Notes: generated by a model not told the origin, from the sequence alone. Positions 6,826 to 14,057 are shown, counted from the stretch's first letter. The stretch is 14,057 nt of DNA from Candidatus Solincola tengchongensis (GCA_015711895.1 JACVJH010000065.1:1-14057); one strand, 5' to 3'. Made by a program: numbers and translations.

Positions 6826-6946
6826 CGTATTGCCAGCCCTTCTCCATGCCCGCGGACGGGACCGGCCCCGCATCTCTCCGATCCCGATATCCTCAGACGA
6901 AAGGTGACGCTTCAGGAGGACCATGGTCGTAGAGAACCAGGGCGAA

Positions 6947-7612
6947 TCAGGATTCGGGACCCGACCCCACAAGTGCGCGGATGATGGAGGGGGCCGAGGC
7001 GGCGCTCTCGCCGTAACCGTCCGCCCCCAGGTCGGCGGCCAGGGCAGGAGTGAGAGGTGCGCCTCCCACGATCACCAGGGGGCATGGCTCAGTCTCCCGG
7101 GCCAGCTCCACCGTCCGTCGCATGGCCGGAAGGGTTGTGGTCATCATGGTGGAAAGCGCCAGTATCGCCGCTCCTCTTTTATGCAGCTCCTCTACGAACC
7201 TCTCCGGAGGAACATCGACTCCCATGTCCACCACCCGGAAGCCCTCGGCCTCGAGCATCACTTTTACCAGGTTCTTCCCTATTTCGTGCACGTCGCCCTT
7301 CACCACACCCAGGACGACCGTCGCACCCTCCCCCTCGGTGCTCTCGGAAGGTCGCAAGGCCGGGGCCACGGCGTGCATCCCCGCCTGCATGGCCTCCGAG
7401 GCCAGGAGGAGCTCCGGGAGGAAGTACTCGTGCCTCTCGTAGAGTTCTCCCGCCAGGCGCATCCCGCGGCAGAGTCCCTCTCTCAGGACTTCCCGGGGTT
7501 CCACTCCTCCCTCCAGGGATTTCCGGCACCTCGCCACGACCTCTTCTTCCAGGCCCTCCATGACCGCCCGCGCCAGGGCATCCAGCGATTCCTTCATCCC
7601 TGAGCCATCCAC
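6947..7612 (-). CDS. Corrinoid (B12-binding) protein of a methyltransferase system
   Basis: This 221-aa protein has a two-part layout typical of MtaC/MtbC/MttC-like corrinoid proteins and of the methionine synthase B12 module. Residues 1-90 form a helical cap (GLCRGMRLAGELYERHEYFLPELL). Residues 96-215 form a Rossmann-like B12 domain with GDVHEIGKN (106-114), in which His109 should be the lower axial ligand to cobalt. The LSTMMTTTL, VGGAPLT and GADGYGESA motifs also fit. It carries a methyl group on cobalamin between two methyltransferases. The start is GTG at 7612, three bases after the stop of the UroD-type gene, and it uses GGGAGGG inside that gene's 3' end as its ribosome-binding site, so the two are tightly coupled. 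The weaker alternative is ATG 7597. No substrate-specific methyltransferase is beside it, so the methyl donor is unknown. Confidence 0.9.
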   Translation of the reverse strand: MDGSGMKESLDALARAVMEGLEEEVVARCRKSLEGGVEPREVLREGLCRGMRLAGELYERHEYFLPELLLASEAMQAGMHAVAPALRPSESTEGEGATVVLGVVKGDVHEIGKNLVKVMLEAEGFRVVDMGVDVPPERFVEELHKRGAAILALSTMMTTTLPAMRRTVELARETEPCPLVIVGGAPLTPALAADLGADGYGESAASAPSIIRALVGSGPES

Positions 7613-7615
7613 AGG

Positions 7616-8770
7616 CTATCCCTCCCTCAGGGGATATTTCCCATACATCTCCGCCGCCTTGACCAGGGCCAGGGCGTTCACCAGGTCCCCGTTAGGCGGA
7701 TACTCGCAGGCCGGCGCCAGGACGTACCCCCCTCCCGGTGCCAGGACCTCCATCTGCCGTCGTGCCTTCTCCACGATCTCCCGGGGCGTTTCCAACAGCA
7801 GTGAATCGGTGGGTATCATTCCGGCTATGGCCGTTTTTCTTCCATACTTTTCCTTGAGCTCCTCCAGGCTGGAACAGTCGTCTGGGAGGTCGGCCAGGGA
7901 GACCAGGTGGGGACGTATGTACTCCAGTTGCAGGTCCAGGTAGGGCCGGGTCCCGCAGTTGTGGAGGGAGACCAGCGCTCCCCTGCGTCTCACCTCCTCC
8001 GCGATACGCCGCGCGTACACGCCTTCCATCTCCACCCACATCGCCCTGGACACCCCGGACTGGGAGGCGAAAAGGGTGTCCAGCATCACCGAGTCCACCC
8101 CTGCGTCGCACAAGGCCCGGGCGTAGTCCACCAGTACCTCGGTCACCACATCCAGGGCCGCCTTTACCTTCTCCGGGTATCTCAGGCAGTCCATGAACAG
8201 CCGCTGTGCGCCCCGCATCATGGCCAGCACCCCCAGGGGCCCGAAGACGAAACCGATCACCGGGTAGCGCAGGCGCGCTTTCCTGGAGAGCAGTTCCCCC
8301 ATCCTGATGCACATCCCCATGCGCGGGGACCTGCGTGGGTCGAAGGGCTCCAGGCGTTCGTAATCCTCTACCGCTGATATGCGTGGACGGGTGTAGTCGG
8401 GGTGGGCGGTGTTGTCATCGGGGTACACCATCTCCTGCCCGAAATCGGCGGCCTCCACGGAGAGATCGATGGCCGTGTACAGGACGTCCCCGCCGAGGAT
8501 CTCGCTTGCGGCCAGGTAAGCCTCGGCCGCCGATTCGGGGTGGCGTGAGAACTTCTGGTAGGATATTCCAGTCAGCCGGCGAGCGGCCCCCAGGAGGAAA
8601 TGGGTCACGGGAACCCGGTCGGGCTCCTTGAAGAAGACCGCGCAGAGCACCCTCTCCAGGGGAAGGAGCTCCCCCAGCCTTCCGTGCAGGCGGAACAGGC
8701 CCGCCGCGGCGCGGAGCATCCCCTCGCTCGGTCTTAACGGGTGTCCCCGGAACCGTGGGTACATGGACAT
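7616..8770 (-). CDS. UroD-family corrinoid methyltransferase (MtaA/MtbA-like)
   Basis: This 384-aa protein has the uroporphyrinogen-decarboxylase-type barrel used by methylcobamide:acceptor methyltransferases. The N-terminal RQAGR-type signature of true haem-pathway UroD is missing. Visible marks are FFKEPDRVP (46-54), GFVFGPLGVLAMMRG (173-187), DAGVDSVMLD (222-231), and a probable zinc site from His270 and Cys272 (LHNCGT) plus Cys355 (LAPACEYPPNG), as in MtaA-like enzymes, where zinc activates a thiol acceptor. It probably moves a methyl group between the corrinoid protein encoded next to it and an unknown partner such as coenzyme M, tetrahydrofolate or an O- or S-methyl compound. The start is ATG 8770 after AGGAAGG; ATG 8764 is possible. 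A long leader with a candidate promoter lies upstream. Confidence 0.85.
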   Translation of the reverse strand: MSMYPRFRGHPLRPSEGMLRAAAGLFRLHGRLGELLPLERVLCAVFFKEPDRVPVTHFLLGAARRLTGISYQKFSRHPESAAEAYLAASEILGGDVLYTAIDLSVEAADFGQEMVYPDDNTAHPDYTRPRISAVEDYERLEPFDPRRSPRMGMCIRMGELLSRKARLRYPVIGFVFGPLGVLAMMRGAQRLFMDCLRYPEKVKAALDVVTEVLVDYARALCDAGVDSVMLDTLFASQSGVSRAMWVEMEGVYARRIAEEVRRRGALVSLHNCGTRPYLDLQLEYIRPHLVSLADLPDDCSSLEELKEKYGRKTAIAGMIPTDSLLLETPREIVEKARRQMEVLAPGGGYVLAPACEYPPNGDLVNALALVKAAEMYGKYPLREG

Positions 8771-8865
8771 GTCGCCTTCCTACCCCCTTCTCACGGCTCA
8801 TTCACAGGCCGGAAGGGCCATGAGGATTGGTGTGGAACCGTCCCCTGAACGGCGCGCACGCCCAA

Positions 8866-8895
8866 CTCCCCGCCCGGCGGGAGGCTGGCCGCCTC
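8866..8895 (-). other. Adjacent GC hairpins in the leader of the methyltransferase operon
   Basis: CCCGC/GCGGG (8869-8873 with 8877-8881, 3-base loop) and GAGGC/GCCTC (8881-8885 with 8891-8895, 5-base loop) share one base, so the two stems compete slightly. They fall between the candidate promoter and the ATG at 8770. Short GC stems are common by chance in such GC-rich DNA. Confidence 0.25.
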
Positions 8896-8966
8896 GAGAA
8901 CGGCGCCAGGCACCTCACGCTTTTGACCACCTCCACCACACGGGTGAACCTCTTAAGCCCTGCCCC

Positions 8967-8995
8967 TTTATACGCTCACTCTACGGAGTTGTCCT
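8967..8995 (-). promoter_or_regulatory. Candidate sigma70-type promoter for the methyltransferase module
   Basis: On the minus strand, AGGACA (-35, 8990-8995) is followed by a 17-base spacer and TATAAA (-10, 8967-8972). The -10 matches five of six consensus bases and the -35 four of six. A transcript from here would have a leader of about 190 bases before the ATG at 8770, long enough for regulation by RNA structure. Confidence 0.4.
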
Positions 8996-9315
8996 CTGGC
9001 CCTGCTTCCGCGGTCTGTAACATTCTTCCAGCACGGTCCTCTCTCGGCATCCCATCCACCGCCCGCCATCTTACGGCGTTCCTGCGCGGGGCTTGGCTCA
9101 CGGGACTCTTTACGGTCCAGCGGCTCTCGTTCCGACCTCCATCGCTTTCCGGCCCTTGATTTCAACTCGGCCGCCCTCATCGTCTCGAGCGACTTTAACC
9201 CCTGGCGTGACGCTCGGCGGCGGCGCATCCCTTAGGCGCCCTCGTGGGCCGCTCCGACCGAAAATGCCCCTTCCGTAAACCGCTTCCGAGTGGGAGCCGC
9301 TCACTTCTGCACGGG

Positions 9316-9753
9316 TCAGTCGCGGATGACCTTGTCCCCGTAGCCCATCTCCTCCAGGACCTTGGGAAAGAGGTCGAAGGCCGGCCGCACCACCGGTAAA
9401 AGCTTGAGCATGGCGGTTATCTTGCCCCCCTGCTTTATCTTCCCCTTGGTCACCGCGGCCACCGGGTTCTCCCTGCCGTGCCAGAAGCTGTGCGAGAAGT
9501 CGGCCTCCTGCTTGGACCACACGTCTTCCTTGAGGTCGCAGGGCCCGAGGTAGAAGGTGCCGTAGAGCCCTTCCTCCGCCGGAGGGTTCTTGAGGTCAAT
9601 GGTTATCTCCGCGTCGGGGTCGGTGTAGATGAACTTGATGATGATGCCCGCTTTGGCCATCTTGGGCCCGATCTTCTCGTCGCGCAGCACTTTGTCCAGG
9701 AAGTACCCATAGATCTCATAGAGCTGCTCCGCGTCCCTGTAATATTTTCCCAT
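9316..9753 (-). CDS. SCP2 sterol-carrier-type lipid/acyl-CoA-binding protein
   Basis: This 145-aa single-domain protein has the SCP2 fold. A helical start (GKYYRDAEQLYEIYGYFLDKV, residues 2-22) leads into beta-strands with AEITIDLKNP (48-57). The family hallmark stretch follows: ADFSHSFWHGRENP, then TKGKIKQGGKITAMLKLLP (102-120). SCP2 domains bind sterols, lipids or long and bulky acyl-CoAs in a hydrophobic tunnel. There is no signal peptide or membrane segment, so it should be cytoplasmic. The gene starts 51 bases after the acyl-CoA dehydrogenase at 9805, so the two are probably co-transcribed and the protein may present the CoA substrate to that enzyme (inference). I chose ATG 9753, which has AAGGGGGG 6 bases upstream. 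The same frame also opens with a GTG at 9774 that would add 7 residues. Confidence 0.82.
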   Translation of the reverse strand: MGKYYRDAEQLYEIYGYFLDKVLRDEKIGPKMAKAGIIIKFIYTDPDAEITIDLKNPPAEEGLYGTFYLGPCDLKEDVWSKQEADFSHSFWHGRENPVAAVTKGKIKQGGKITAMLKLLPVVRPAFDLFPKVLEEMGYGDKVIRD

Positions 9754-9804
9754 GCGCAACCCCCCTTCTCTCACCCCTGTCGTCCGCCGTCTCTTCCCGA
9801 ATCC

Positions 9805-10971
9805 TCACCTGCCGGGCCGCTGGTCGAAGCGCCTCCCGAAGAGGAAGCTGGCCAGGGTGATGCGCAGCATCTGCACCGTGCCGCCGGCCACCCGCCAAGC
9901 CTTGGCGTCCCGGGCCATCCTCTCCACCGGGAAGTCCCTGCTGTAGCCGTAACCCCCGAAGACCAGCATGGCCGCGTTGGTCACCTCCACCACCATCTCG
10001 TTGGCGAAGCACTTGGCCAGGGAGGCCTCGTAAACGGAGGGCAGCCCCTGGCCCGCCCCGCAGGCCGCCCGGTAAACCAGCAGGCGCGCCGCCTCCAACT
10101 TCATGGCCATGTCCACGATCATGAACTGGACGTCCTGGAACTCGCAGATTGGACGCCCGAAGGCCCGGCGCTCCATGGCGTAGGCCTTGGCCTCCTCCAG
10201 CGCGCCACCCGCCACCCCCAGGCACATGGCTGCGTTCCCGCAGCGCTCGATGTCGAAGGTGAGCATGAGCTTGCTGAACTCGCCGGCCGGAAGGACCACG
10301 TTCTTCTTGGGCACCCGCACGTCCTCGAAGATGAGGCCGCAGGAGGGCATGCCCCGCAGCCCCATGAACTCCTCCTGTTTTCCGAAGGAGAAGCCGGGCA
10401 TGCCCGCCTCCACGATTATCCCCCCGATGCCCTTGTAACCGGGAGTGTCCCCGAAACGTGTGTATACCAGGTAGTGGCTGGCCTCCCCGCCGCCGGTGAC
10501 GAACACCTTCTGGCCGTTGAGGATGAGGTCGTCCCCGTCCTCCACCACGAAGGTCTTGAGCGAGGTGAGGTCCGAGCCGGCCTCCGGCTCGGTCATGCAC
10601 ACCGAGACGCTAAGCTCCCCCCGGCAGACCCCGGGGATGATGGCCCGCTTCTGCTCCTCCGTCCCGAAGAGGTCGATGACCCGTACCGCTCCCACGTTGG
10701 ACTCGAAGACCGGGGCGGCGATCATGGGGCTGAACTTGGCCAGCTCCTCGATGGCCAGGATGGCGTTTATCGCCGGAGCCCCTCCGCCCCCGTACTCCGG
10801 GGAAAGCGTCATCCCCAGGAGGTCCATGTCCGCGAACTTCTTCATCAGGTGGTGGGGGAACTCGGCCTTGGCGTCAATCTCCATGGCCAACTGCTTGAAG
10901 TTCTCCCGCTCACCCATGGACCGGATGGTCTCGACCAGCAGCTTCTGCTCCTCGTTCAGGTTGAAGTCCAT
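9805..10971 (-). CDS. Acyl-CoA dehydrogenase, isovaleryl-type catalytic glutamate
   Basis: This 388-aa acyl-CoA dehydrogenase is of standard length. It has LSPEYGGGGAP (57-67), the flavin/substrate motif CMTEPEAGSD (125-134), a middle beta-domain, RRAFGRPI and FGGYGYSRDFPVERMARDAK. The medium-chain base position reads AGGT, with Gly in place of Glu. However, FDIERC provides Glu242 in the place where isovaleryl- and long-chain-type enzymes carry their base, so the enzyme should be active on an unknown acyl-CoA, passing electrons to an electron-transfer flavoprotein that is not in the window. It follows the MmgE/PrpD gene by 32 bases and precedes the SCP2 gene, within one operon. ATG 10971 has AAGGAG 5 bases upstream. 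A GTG at 10977 is an alternative start. It is not closely related to the two sister dehydrogenases at 3911-6523. Confidence 0.92.
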   Translation of the reverse strand: MDFNLNEEQKLLVETIRSMGERENFKQLAMEIDAKAEFPHHLMKKFADMDLLGMTLSPEYGGGGAPAINAILAIEELAKFSPMIAAPVFESNVGAVRVIDLFGTEEQKRAIIPGVCRGELSVSVCMTEPEAGSDLTSLKTFVVEDGDDLILNGQKVFVTGGGEASHYLVYTRFGDTPGYKGIGGIIVEAGMPGFSFGKQEEFMGLRGMPSCGLIFEDVRVPKKNVVLPAGEFSKLMLTFDIERCGNAAMCLGVAGGALEEAKAYAMERRAFGRPICEFQDVQFMIVDMAMKLEAARLLVYRAACGAGQGLPSVYEASLAKCFANEMVVEVTNAAMLVFGGYGYSRDFPVERMARDAKAWRVAGGTVQMLRITLASFLFGRRFDQRPGR

Positions 10972-11003
10972 CTTCACTCCTTTCCTGCTCCGTCTCGGCT
11001 GCC

Positions 11004-12425
11004 TCAGACCAGGTCGGTCATCTTGCCTAGATCTTCCAATTCATCCAGGCACATTATCAGTTCCGCCAGCTCCTCCAGGCGCCGCCTGTCCCTCTCCCCG
11101 GCGAAACGGAAGAGCTTTCCCTTCACGTCCTCCTCCCCCATTGGGTCGCGGGGGTCCCCCTTGGGGATGTCCACCTGGCGGACCAGGCGCGTGCCGTCCC
11201 GCAGGGAGAGCTCCACGCGGCTGGCCGTCTTTTCCGGGTATACCTTCTGCAGGTCTTCGTCCAGCTCCACCCCCACCCGGGACATGAGCTCCCGCAGGAC
11301 GGGGTCGGAGCGCCGTTCCGCGGTCAGCTGCCGGGGACCGAGCTCGCGGTCCAGGATAGCGGCGGCCACCACGTAGGGGATGGAGAACTGGGCGGAGACG
11401 AAGGTCTCGTTCTCCCCCAGCCCCTTGCCCACCGCCACCACGGCTATGGCGTAGGTGAAGACCTCCACCTTCTCCACCTCCGCTGGTCCCAACTCCCGTT
11501 CCTGGAGGAGCTCCAGCAGTGCCTGGACCGCCCCGTGGGTGTGGCGGCACGCGGAATAGGGCTTGAGATACATGTCCAGGATGGTGTAACGCTGCCCCAG
11601 CCCTTCGGTGATCCTCTCCAGGTTGGGCTCCCCCCGCACGGTTATCTGGGTGAAGCCGCCCTTGAGCTCCGAACCCTCCAGCACGTAGGGCGGCCCGGTG
11701 ATGCCCGCCCGGGCCAGGTAGGCCGCGGAGACCCCGGCCAGGGCTCCCTGCCCTCCCTGCAGTATCTTCGCCGTGAAGCCCCCCATGAGGGCCTCGGCCA
11801 TGGAGAGGGGCGCCAGGTAGCCGGCGATACCCAGGGCGTGCAGCGTCCCCTCCTCATCCAGGTCCAGCAGCCGGGCCGCGGCGGCCGCGGCCCCGAAGGT
11901 CCCGCATGTCCCGGTGGGAAGGAACCCGGACAGGGTGTGCAGGGGATGTACCGCGCTGGCCACGCGGTTGGCCACCTCATAGCCGGCGACCATCGCTTCC
12001 AGGAATTCCCTTCCCCTTCTCCCCTCCGCCTCGGCCACCGCCAGGGCGGCGGGCATGACCGCCGAGACCGGATGGTTGCCGCCGTAGCGCAGCCCGTCCT
12101 GGGCCTCGATGGACTCCGCCAGTGTGCCGTTGACCAGGGCGGCGAGAGGAGCCGCCGTGCGGTAACCGCAGGCCAGCGCCGCGGCCTCCGGGGCGGCGCG
12201 CAGGGAGCGGACGAACTCCGCCACCGCCCTGACCTCGGCGAGCTCCAGGGACCCATAGACGTTGGCTATGAAATCCAGTGCGCATATCCTGGCCCGCTTT
12301 CGCACCTCCTCCGGCAGGTCCTCCCACCTCAGGCTCCGGCAGAACCCGGCCAGCCTCCGCGTCTCCTCCAACCCTCTCACCCCCTCGCCTCTATTCCCCC
12401 GCGGGCAATTCACTCTGCTCGCCAT
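11004..12425 (-). CDS. MmgE/PrpD-family dehydratase or decarboxylase
   Basis: This protein of about 473 aa covers the whole MmgE/PrpD family, which includes 2-methylcitrate dehydratase and cis-aconitate decarboxylase. Numbered from ATG 12425, it has LVNGTLAESIEAQDGLRYGG leading to NHP (Asp110, His118), LPTGTCGTFGAAAAAARLL (169-187), GGFTAKILQGGQ (Lys220), a GITGP turn and KPYSACRHTHGA (288-299, with Cys293, His295 and His297). These match the conserved active-site blocks. The substrate is not predictable, and in this operon with a CoA-transferase and an acyl-CoA dehydrogenase it need not be methylcitrate. The start is uncertain. The frame opens with GTG 12434 and has ATG 12425, neither with a well-spaced ribosome-binding site. 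Internal GTG (12380) or TTG starts just before LEETRRLAGF would fit the family's usual N-terminus. The dehydrogenase gene follows after about 30 bases. Confidence 0.88.
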   Translation of the reverse strand: MASRVNCPRGNRGEGVRGLEETRRLAGFCRSLRWEDLPEEVRKRARICALDFIANVYGSLELAEVRAVAEFVRSLRAAPEAAALACGYRTAAPLAALVNGTLAESIEAQDGLRYGGNHPVSAVMPAALAVAEAEGRRGREFLEAMVAGYEVANRVASAVHPLHTLSGFLPTGTCGTFGAAAAAARLLDLDEEGTLHALGIAGYLAPLSMAEALMGGFTAKILQGGQGALAGVSAAYLARAGITGPPYVLEGSELKGGFTQITVRGEPNLERITEGLGQRYTILDMYLKPYSACRHTHGAVQALLELLQERELGPAEVEKVEVFTYAIAVVAVGKGLGENETFVSAQFSIPYVVAAAILDRELGPRQLTAERRSDPVLRELMSRVGVELDEDLQKVYPEKTASRVELSLRDGTRLVRQVDIPKGDPRDPMGEEDVKGKLFRFAGERDRRRLEELAELIMCLDELEDLGKMTDLV

Positions 12426-12611
12426 CCCCTCCACTCTTCGGGGGGATCCACAAAACCCGCTTTCACCACCGTCAGCTTCCCCACGCCTCCACGCCGGACA
12501 TCTCCGGAGCCCGGCGAGAACGTTTTTCCCGTCCCTCCCAAGGCTTTTCTGGCCCCTTCTCCGCCCTCGGCCTTTCCGGCAGTGAAGGCCCCGGTTGCGC
12601 TTCGCGGGCCA

Positions 12612-13412
12612 TCACACGTACCCCCGCTTGAGGTAGATGGTGATCATGCGCATGGGGTCGATAATCTCCCGGATGGCCCGCAGCTCCTCCGCCGTCGGCG
12701 GAGGCGTCTCGCGAACGTCGGGGGCCACCTTCAGGTCCCAGGGCGTGTTCTCCAGTATCTCCTCCACGGTGTGCCCCGGGTGGTAGGACTCCAGGTAGGC
12801 CTCCTTGGTCTCCTTGTCGAAACGCAGCACCGCCTTGTTGGTGATGATCACCTCCGGCCCCTGGTCCTCCGGGAGCCCCCACTTGGCGCGGGCCCCCGGC
12901 CCGTCGATGTATCCCGGGGTGGTGATGAAGTCCACCCGCTCCGCCAGCCGCCGCTTGTCGTGCAGGGCGATTATGAGCACCCGCTTGGCCAGCAGTCCTA
13001 TGGGGTTGGCCCCGCCGCTTCCCGGCAGCCGGCTCTTGGGGTTATGGTAGTCCCCTATGACCGTGGTGTTGATGTTCCCGTATTTGTCCACCTGGCTCCC
13101 GGAGAGGAAGCCCACGTCCACCTTCCCCCCCTGGAGGAACATCCCCATGACGTCGATGAGGGAGCCGATGAAGGCCGCCCCCGGGTTGAGGCAGGGGTCC
13201 CCCACGGAGAGGGCGGGGCGCTTGGGCTGGGCGTCGTAGACGCCCGATTCCTGCATCATGCGGGCGTTGGGGGCGTGGGTGTACTTGGCGATGTTGGCGG
13301 CCACGCTGGGAAAGCCGGTGCCCACGATGACCAGGTCCCCGTCGCGTATCTCCCTTGCCCCGCAGCAGGCCATCAGCTCGGGCTTGATGTAGTCCAGCTC
13401 GGCGGCGCTCAT
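12612..13412 (-). CDS. Class I CoA-transferase, subunit B (glutaconate CoA-transferase type)
   Basis: This 266-aa protein is about the length of glutaconate CoA-transferase subunit B. It shows MMQESGVYD (52-60), where Glu55 lies at the position of the catalytic glutamate of that enzyme, GSQVDKYGNINTT, RLPGSGGANPIGLLAKRV and FITTPGYIDGP. The tail includes TAEELRAIREIIDP, which also occurs in the IpdB proteins of steroid degradation. In this fold the glutamate takes CoA as an enzyme-bound thioester. Relatives such as IpdAB instead use it for hydrolytic ring opening of a cyclic diketone CoA ester. The sequence alone does not decide between transferase and ring-opening hydrolase. It starts with ATG 13412 after a strong GGGAGGTGAGAGG site, 19 bases after the stop of subunit A. 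An MmgE/PrpD gene follows after about 180 bases. Confidence 0.9.
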   Translation of the reverse strand: MSAAELDYIKPELMACCGAREIRDGDLVIVGTGFPSVAANIAKYTHAPNARMMQESGVYDAQPKRPALSVGDPCLNPGAAFIGSLIDVMGMFLQGGKVDVGFLSGSQVDKYGNINTTVIGDYHNPKSRLPGSGGANPIGLLAKRVLIIALHDKRRLAERVDFITTPGYIDGPGARAKWGLPEDQGPEVIITNKAVLRFDKETKEAYLESYHPGHTVEEILENTPWDLKVAPDVRETPPPTAEELRAIREIIDPMRMITIYLKRGYV

Positions 13413-13431
13413 CCTCTCACCTCCCGCGGCC

Positions 13432-14057
13432 TCAGTAGGCGTAGCTCACCGGATAGCTGTAGTCGAAGTCCGCCCACAGCCCCCGGAACTGGGCGTACCC
13501 GAACCTATCGATGTAGTGCTGGATGTAGGCGGTGCGGTCCTCCACCCCGTAGACCCACTCCTCGAGGAAGGCCCGGAAGCCCTCCTCCGTGTTGGAGGCC
13601 TGCTGGTAAAGGCTCCCGAACATGAAGTCCACGTCGTAGAAGCCCGGGGTGTAGCCGGGATGGGCCCCGAAGGGCTCCTCCACCACGGCCACCACGCGGA
13701 AGTCGGGGACGATGGTCCGCGAGGGGTCCTTGCCGATGACCTCGCGGGAGACGACCCTCTCGCAGGTGACGATGACCTTCTCCGCCGCGTTGGCCCCCCA
13801 CTTGCAGTCGCCCTCGATGCCCCACACCTGGGCGTTGCCGTTCTCGTCCGCCTGCTGCACGTGGATGATGGCCACGTCCGGTTTCAGTGCCGGCACCACC
13901 AGGGTGGGGGTGCCGTCGAAGGGGTTCTCGATGACCTTGTACTTGCCCTCCCCCATGAAGGACTTGACGTTGAGGAGGTCGGATCCCACCATGTCCTTCA
14001 CCGGGATGAAGGGCATGCCCAGGGCGCCGGCCATGAGCATCATGGGCAGGGAGAGGT
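13432..14057 (-). CDS. Class I CoA-transferase, subunit A (glutaconate CoA-transferase type), 5' end cut by window
   Basis: The frame is open to the right window edge, so only the last 207 residues are visible, about two thirds of a usual subunit A. It contains LSLPMMLMAGALGMPFIP, VGSDLLN, DVAIIHVQQADENGNAQVWG, EKVIVTCERVV and VVEEPFGAHPG, all typical of glutaconate or 3-oxoacid type A subunits and of IpdA-like proteins. With subunit B, encoded 19 bases downstream, it should form the CoA-transferase or ring-opening hydrolase heteromer. The A chain supplies most of the CoA-binding surface in known structures. Stop TGA is at 13434-13432. The start, promoter and anything upstream are outside the window, so the true head of the operon is unknown. 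Confidence 0.88.
   Translation of the reverse strand, partial: LSLPMMLMAGALGMPFIPVKDMVGSDLLNVKSFMGEGKYKVIENPFDGTPTLVVPALKPDVAIIHVQQADENGNAQVWGIEGDCKWGANAAEKVIVTCERVVSREVIGKDPSRTIVPDFRVVAVVEEPFGAHPGYTPGFYDVDFMFGSLYQQASNTEEGFRAFLEEWVYGVEDRTAYIQHYIDRFGYAQFRGLWADFDYSYPVSYAY

Larger units (their letters stand above)
6524..6946. other. 423-base noncoding region between corrinoid module and dehydrogenase operon
   Basis: I find no credible gene here. A minus-strand open frame across it (6346-6972) is rich in Arg, Ser and Pro, overlaps the dehydrogenase start and looks spurious. The region holds a nested inverted repeat (6764-6825), two GC hairpins (6653-6705) and a possible minus-strand promoter (6618-6646), each listed separately. 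It probably contains both the 3' end of the corrinoid operon transcript and the promoter of the dehydrogenase operon. Confidence 0.6.
8771..9315. other. 545-base noncoding region upstream of the methyltransferase module
   Basis: I see no credible gene here on either strand. The open frames present (for example 8968-9228 minus) are short, Arg-rich and lack good starts. The region holds a candidate promoter (8967-8995) and GC hairpins in the implied leader (8866-8895). I looked for cobalamin, SAM and tetrahydrofolate riboswitch cores, because the next genes use B12, and did not recognise any. The part from about 9000 to 9300 shows no feature I can name. Confidence 0.6.

Noticed and set aside
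6346..6972. Minus-strand open frame of 208 codons across the noncoding region
   Set aside because: It overlaps both flanking genes in other frames, is Arg/Ser-rich, and its start lies inside the corrinoid gene. It has no family resemblance.
8771..8970. Cobalamin, SAM or tetrahydrofolate riboswitch in the methyltransferase leader
   Set aside because: Expected because of the B12-dependent genes, but I could not find the conserved core segments of any of these classes by reading.
9478..11376. Plus-strand open frame of 632 codons
   Set aside because: Antisense shadow of the SCP2, acyl-CoA dehydrogenase and MmgE/PrpD genes, which have clear family motifs.
12569..12590. GGCCTT/AAGGCC hairpin after the CoA-transferase B gene as a terminator
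   Set aside because: A 6-bp stem with a 10-base loop and no following T-run on the minus strand; common by chance in this composition, and the genes continue in the same direction.
11535..13625. Plus-strand open frame of 696 codons
   Set aside because: Antisense to the MmgE/PrpD and CoA-transferase genes; no recognisable domain.
1..14057. CRISPR arrays, tRNA or rRNA genes, insertion sequences, att sites
   Set aside because: No regularly spaced repeats, no tRNA-like cloverleaf segments, no transposase frame and no flanking terminal repeats were seen.

Overview
The window is GC-rich (roughly two thirds G+C by eye). Every gene I can support lies on the minus strand, so transcription runs from the right edge towards base 1. 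The gene set is anaerobic acyl-CoA metabolism: a 2-hydroxyacyl-CoA dehydratase/benzoyl-CoA reductase-type protein pair, three acyl-CoA dehydrogenases, a class I CoA-transferase pair, an MmgE/PrpD protein, an SCP2-type lipid-binding protein, and a corrinoid methyltransferase module. This suggests an uncultured, strictly anaerobic, high-GC bacterium. A deep-branching Actinomycetota or Desulfobacterota/Chloroflexota-like lineage fits, but no marker gene is present and this is only inference.

Layout in the direction of transcription. Block I (14057 to 9316) holds CoA-transferase subunits A (cut by the right edge) and B, an MmgE/PrpD protein, an acyl-CoA dehydrogenase with an isovaleryl-type catalytic glutamate, and an SCP2-domain protein. 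About 545 noncoding bases follow, with a plausible promoter and long leader for Block II. Block II (8770 to 6947) is a tightly coupled UroD-type methyltransferase and its B12-binding corrinoid protein. About 420 noncoding bases follow, carrying a nested inverted repeat, two GC hairpins and a possible promoter. Block III (6523 to 1) holds two diverged sister acyl-CoA dehydrogenases, a 160-aa helical protein of unknown family, an AT-rich gap with an operator-like dyad, a 531-aa relative of the 160-aa protein ending in a hydrophobic anchor, and two dehydratase/reductase subunits. The second subunit is cut by the left edge.

How the genes may work together (inference): Block I could activate or open a CoA-linked substrate (CoA-transferase), hydrate or dehydrate it (MmgE/PrpD), desaturate it (dehydrogenase) and bind a hydrophobic, perhaps cyclic, acyl-CoA (SCP2). 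Block III looks like a second redox unit in which two unusual acyl-CoA dehydrogenases and a radical-type dehydratase/reductase are encoded together with a new family of helical proteins, one of them probably membrane-anchored. The most novel part is this Block III combination: the two sister dehydrogenases lack the usual catalytic glutamates, one has also lost its flavin-site motif, and they sit beside a pair of proteins that are homologous to each other but that I cannot assign to any known family.
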